64,000 bases of DNA from Candidatus Altimarinota bacterium (GTDB lineage Bacteria; Patescibacteriota; Gracilibacteria; RBG-16-42-10; JAQVLK01): positions 1 through 64,000 of the forward strand of contig JAQVLK010000001.1 in the NCBI GenBank assembly GCA_028704165.1. Reading direction: 5' to 3'. Below, piece after piece: positions 61,129-64,000 of this stretch; positions within the stretch are counted from its first letter, which is position 1, and every line of letters starts with the position of its first letter. The position numbers were made by a program, and so were the translations under genes. The notes under the pieces are model-generated. The model had not been told where the DNA came from, did no database searches, and saw only the letters and a program-made list of their open reading frames with translations.

Positions 61129-61863
61129 ATGAAAATAAAAAGGTTTAAACAGGTCTGGAGTCCATTTTTACTAGGAGTATTACTTATGCTTCAGATAGTT
61201 ATTTTTGCTGTACCTACCTATGCTGTGGACCCTGGTCCGGGAACATCTACATTTGATAATGTAGACTTAATGGTTCCCATACCAACTTTCGAAGATAACA
61301 CTCAAGCGGAAAGAACATATATTCCTGCCAATGAAGGAGGGTACCTATTAAATTACCTTAATTTAATAGTCGTCTGGACATCTTCTATCCTCGGTATGAT
61401 CTGTGTCGGTGTTTTTATTTTCTCTGGATTTCAAATCATGGCCAATTTCGGGAATACCGGAGTAGTAGACCAGGCCAAAGAGCGTATCCTAAATGCTGTT
61501 TTTGGCTTAATCCTGCTGATTACAATGGCATTACTCTTACATACTATTAATCCTGGTTTTTTTCGTTGGGAGGGGACTGGAAGTACAGGTAGCGGAACAG
61601 GGAAAACCGAGGTTCGAAGAGAAGAAGTGACATTATCTGGCTATGGGACGGCTTTTTCTTCCATGCCAATCGCATGCAGTACTGCCTATGGGCAAGCTTG
61701 GAATTCCATAGCTGTTAAAGAACAGGAAATTAGAGCTAGAAATGGTGTCAAAGATGTCCGTTGTCATAGTTTTGAATATAGATATATTGAGAGTTCCACA
61801 GCAGATGAAAAAATTTGTCGCGTAAGTGCTTCTATCCTCTGTGATATTACTGTGGAAATTTAA
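61129..61863 (+). CDS. pilin-like (VirB2-type) membrane protein with Cys-rich tail
   Basis: A signal or membrane segment (FLLGVLLMLQIVIFAVPTYA) and two hydrophobic helices (about 90-115, VVWTSSILGMICVGVFIFSGF; about 125-150, NAVFGLILLITMALLLHTI) separated by MANFGNTG match VirB2/TrbC-like pilin topology. An 85-residue C-terminal domain with four cysteines (IACSTAYGQ, VRCHSF, EKICRV, ILCDI) is unusual for VirB2. The ATG at 61129 was chosen after the terminator. It is probably a subunit or adhesin of the secretion apparatus. Confidence 0.75.
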   Translation: MKIKRFKQVWSPFLLGVLLMLQIVIFAVPTYAVDPGPGTSTFDNVDLMVPIPTFEDNTQAERTYIPANEGGYLLNYLNLIVVWTSSILGMICVGVFIFSGFQIMANFGNTGVVDQAKERILNAVFGLILLITMALLLHTINPGFFRWEGTGSTGSGTGKTEVRREEVTLSGYGTAFSSMPIACSTAYGQAWNSIAVKEQEIRARNGVKDVRCHSFEYRYIESSTADEKICRVSASILCDITVEI

Positions 61864-62250
61864 ACTTGATACTTTCTAAAGAAACTGCTACCATTCCCGA
61901 AAATAGCTTCTTAAGGAACAATTGACATGGGACCACAACGAATAGGGAATGATGCGAATAAAGGACGGGACCATTGACCTCTGACTTGAGGGAAACAAAG
62001 CATTCAGCATTCGTCTCAGGGCAAGCAACAAACGACAGACAACAGTAGAACAAGAGAAAATCCGCCTAGGCGGATAACAATTAAGCCATTCCGACCATTC
62101 TAGCCAGTAATGCAGTTCCGCCAAGGCGGATCAGTAATACAGTAAATACAATCCTACTGAACCACTGTTTCTCCCATTCAAAATTTAGTTAACCTCTACC
62201 CTAGACCCTCATCCCTTTCTTCCCCAACCATAGAACGTAAAATTTAATTT
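61864..62250. repeat. non-coding repeat-word region
   Basis: No gene is credible. It has ATGGGACCACAACGAAT (about 61926-61942, inverse at 2465-2481), TCCGCCTAGGCGGA (62061-62074) and TCCGCCAAGGCGGA (62117-62130). It also has the 32-bp exact copy of 32014-32045 at 62137-62168 and CCTCTACCCTAGACCC (about 62193-62208). Confidence 0.75.
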
Positions 62251-63267
62251 ATGAGTAATATCAAAGATTATAAAATCGCCACCCTCGGTAGCCATTCAGC
62301 TCTACAAATTTTGAAAGGTGCCAAGGACGAAGGTTTTGAGACGATTGCGATTTGCCAAAAAGGACGTCGTGAACCCTATGAAATGTTTCCGGTCGCCGAT
62401 CAGATTATCGAAGTTGAAACTTTTGAAGACTTTTTTAAGATCGAAGAAGACCTCAAAAAACAAAACGCGATCTTGGTACCACATGGTTCCTTGGTCGAGT
62501 TTGTCGGACCCGAGAATATCGAAAAGATCAGTATGATGCACTATGGAACACGCGGGATTATCAAATGGGAAAGCGACAGGGTAAAAGAGCGAGAATGGCT
62601 CAAGAAAGCCGGCTTAAAGCTTCCAAAGATTTTCAAAACACCGGAGGACATCGATCGTCCGGTGATTATCAAGTTCCACGGTGCCGGTGGTGGAAAAGGT
62701 TATTTCTTGGCAAAGTCTCCGGAAGAATTTTACGAACGTTACGCCAAGCAAGGTGGCGATAAAAAATATGTGATCCAAGAATACATCGTCGGTGTTCCGA
62801 TTTATTCTCATTTCTTTTATTCCAAACTGACAGGCCAGATTGAGATCATGAGTTTCGATAAGAGGTATGAGAGTAACGCGGATAGTATCGGACGCATCGC
62901 CGCCCAGGATCAAATGGATGTTGATATCCAGACCAGCTATACGATCGCCGGCAATATCCCGATCGTGATTCGTGAGTCTCTTCTATCAAAGATAATTGAA
63001 ATGGGGAAAAACGTGGTCAAGATTTCTCAAGAGATCGAACCCGGTGGTCTCTTTGGTCCTTTCTGTCTCGAAGCTGTGCTCGACAATCAGCTTGAATTTT
63101 ATGTTTTTGAAATCTCGGCCAGGATCGTGGCTGGGACAAACCCTTATACCAACGGCTCTCCTTATACCTGGCTCAAATATGATGTGCCGATGAGCACCGG
63201 CAGGAGGATTGCCAGGGAGATTCGGGAGGCGATTGAAACGGGGAGGCTGGAGGAAATCCTCAACTAA
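62251..63267 (+). CDS. purP: PurP-family formyl-AICAR synthetase (copy 1)
   Basis: This 338-aa ATP-grasp protein begins IKDYKIATLGSHSALQILKGAKDEGFETIAICQKGR, typical of PurP. It has the ATP-binding PVIIKFHGAGGGKGYFLA, VIQEYIVGVPIYSHFFYSKL and the C-terminal FGPFCLEAVLDNQLEFYVFEISARIVAGTNPY. In archaea PurP forms FAICAR from formate, ATP and AICAR in purine synthesis. Presence in a CPR bacterium suggests transfer from archaea or an ancient retained version. The stop codon overlaps the hairpin element at 63265. Confidence 0.9.
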   Translation: MSNIKDYKIATLGSHSALQILKGAKDEGFETIAICQKGRREPYEMFPVADQIIEVETFEDFFKIEEDLKKQNAILVPHGSLVEFVGPENIEKISMMHYGTRGIIKWESDRVKEREWLKKAGLKLPKIFKTPEDIDRPVIIKFHGAGGGKGYFLAKSPEEFYERYAKQGGDKKYVIQEYIVGVPIYSHFFYSKLTGQIEIMSFDKRYESNADSIGRIAAQDQMDVDIQTSYTIAGNIPIVIRESLLSKIIEMGKNVVKISQEIEPGGLFGPFCLEAVLDNQLEFYVFEISARIVAGTNPYTNGSPYTWLKYDVPMSTGRRIAREIREAIETGRLEEILN

Positions 63268-63288
63268 CACTGGGCTTAAGCCCAGTGT
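63265..63288 (+). repeat. GGGCTTAAGCCC hairpin, copy 3, at purP stop
   Basis: TAAC leads into a 22-bp perfect palindrome (63267-63288) with core TGGGCTTAAGCCCA and a C-G variable pair. The TAA stop codon of purP is part of the element. The TACGC flank of copies 1 and 2 is absent. There is no T-tract. Confidence 0.85.
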
Positions 63289-63426
63289 GTGCGAAAATAC
63301 GAATATCTGGCAATCCTCCTGCGATTTCGGTTTTTGTGCTATTCTACAAACGTCACCCTCCTACGCTTTTTGTTCCTCAAAAGCTACGGCGAGGTAAACT
63401 TATCACTAACCACTAATCACTAATTC

Positions 63427-64000
63427 ATGATATACAAAGAAGACATCCAAAAAACTTTAGCAGCTTACGATACTAGCAAGATCACCATTGCCTCCCTTGG
63501 TGGACATAGTGCCCTCGATGTTTGTGAAGGTGCCAAGAAACTGGGATTTCGCACACTGGTGATAGCACGCAAAGGTAGAGAAAAGACTTATAGCAAGTAC
63601 TACAAAACACGTGGTGCTAAGGGCTGCGCCACGTCGTTCGCGAACGAGCGTGGCTGTGTGGATGAAGTTATTGTAGTAAATGATTTTAGTGATTTGATCA
63701 ATAGTAAGGTTCAGGAGAAGTTATTAAGAATAAATACTATTCTCATTCATAGTCGCTACTTCTGGGTTTACTTCGATTTCGAGAAGGTTGAGAACGAATT
63801 AAAAGTTCCAATTTACGGTACGCGTGAAATGCTGAAGCTGGAAGAACGTGATGTCGAGAAAAATCAGTATTATCTACTGCAAAAAGCTGGGATTCGTATC
63901 CCGAAACTTTATGCTTCTCCGGCCGAGATTGACGGCATGGTAATCGTGAAGGTCAATGAGGCAGCGCGCGGTTATGAGCGAGCCTTCTTTTACGCTAGCA
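63427..64000 (+). CDS. PurP-family protein, copy 2 (partial, runs off window)
   Basis: The open reading frame from ATG 63427 stays open to the window end (191 codons). It starts IYKEDIQKTLAAYDTSKITIASLGGHSALDVCEGAKKLGF, clearly a paralog of the upstream gene. KLEERDVEKNQYYLLQKAGIRIPKLYASPAEI aligns with copy 1. A 13-15-residue stretch not in copy 1 (GAKGCATSFANERGC) is encoded by a palindromic insertion at 63628-63654. Paired PurP genes are known in archaea. Upstream is TGCTATTCT, an extended -10-like box near 63337-63345. Confidence 0.88.
   Translation, partial: MIYKEDIQKTLAAYDTSKITIASLGGHSALDVCEGAKKLGFRTLVIARKGREKTYSKYYKTRGAKGCATSFANERGCVDEVIVVNDFSDLINSKVQEKLLRINTILIHSRYFWVYFDFEKVENELKVPIYGTREMLKLEERDVEKNQYYLLQKAGIRIPKLYASPAEIDGMVIVKVNEAARGYERAFFYAS
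63628..63654. repeat. near-palindromic element in frame within purP paralog
   Basis: GCCACGTCGTTCG is followed by CGAACGAGCGTGGC, a palindrome but for one extra G. It encodes roughly CATSFANERG in the protein. The intergenic copy at 45731-45756 has A-T where this has G-C, keeping the stem. The reading frame is maintained. Confidence 0.8.

Noticed and set aside
1-64000. Use of TGA as a glycine codon (Gracilibacteria-type code)
   Set aside because: Several gene pairs use TGA as a genuine stop (for example at 13329 and 38605), and no essential gene needs TGA to be read through.
1-64000. CRISPR array
   Set aside because: No evenly spaced direct repeats of CRISPR size with unique spacers were found, and no cas gene is present.
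1-64000. Intact insertion sequence with transposase
   Set aside because: No transposase gene was found in the window; only short non-coding palindromes and one 100-bp insertion are seen.

Overview
The window looks like a chromosome segment from a Patescibacteria/CPR bacterium, most likely a Peregrinibacteria-type lineage. The evidence is the mix of S-layer-homology (SLH) surface proteins, a pared-down ComEC, a VirB4/VirB6/PrgI secretion cluster of CPR type, a very short and divergent L34 protein, archaeal-type PurP paralogs, and intergenic DNA full of short palindromes. TGA is an ordinary stop here (for example in the ATGA gene overlaps at 13329-13332 and 38605-38608), which argues against the TGA=Gly code of Gracilibacteria. 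The taxonomic call is inference.

Layout. 0.2-9.8 kb: a TPR-like protein and four minus-strand SLH surface proteins with bacterial Ig-like regions. 9.8-10.25 kb: a non-coding stretch with a long nested set of complementary arms (candidate structured RNA) and a candidate ECF-type promoter. 10.25-23.9 kb: a tightly packed seven-gene minus-strand operon encoding an exported protein resembling C25 peptidases, an FG-GAP repeat protein, a 2076-aa beta-helix/PKD protein with a C-terminal membrane anchor, and four small membrane-anchored proteins with no family I recognise. 24.2-28.3 kb: the replication-origin neighbourhood yidD-rnpA-rpmH / dnaA / oriC-like region / dnaN. 28.3-31.6 kb: a sugar transferase, a DUF192 lipoprotein, and an ECF sigma factor with a DUF5667-like membrane partner. 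32-44 kb: housekeeping and envelope genes (ndk, M16 peptidase, YqaA-like, uppP, mltG, comEC, gltX), one tandem paralog pair, and two small genes. 44.1-47.7 kb: a 44-aa protein with its own strong expression signals, a PAS-GGDEF diguanylate cyclase, GIY-YIG, three intact tRNAs plus a tRNA pseudogene split by a 100-bp palindrome-ended insertion, a ZIP transporter and a DJ-1 protein. 47.7-61.9 kb: a type IV secretion-like cluster (VirB4 ATPase, a second VirB4/TraC-type protein, PrgI, VirB6-like, pilin-like proteins, a secreted M15 peptidase). 62.2-64 kb: two tandem PurP-family genes, the second cut by the window end.

How the parts connect. A motif GTAAC-N16/17-CGTA lies just upstream of the sigma-factor gene and upstream of two SLH genes, suggesting the sigma factor autoregulates and controls S-layer-type genes. 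Intergenic DNA is dominated by several families of short palindromes and repeated words. One hairpin family shows compensatory base changes in three copies, another palindrome type sits in frame inside the second PurP gene, and a third type brackets the 100-bp insertion that splits a duplicated tRNA-Arg without a target-site duplication. These repeat families, the rod-like RNA candidate and the sigma-factor motif are the most novel-looking items in the window. All were found by reading the sequence and none has been tested by search.
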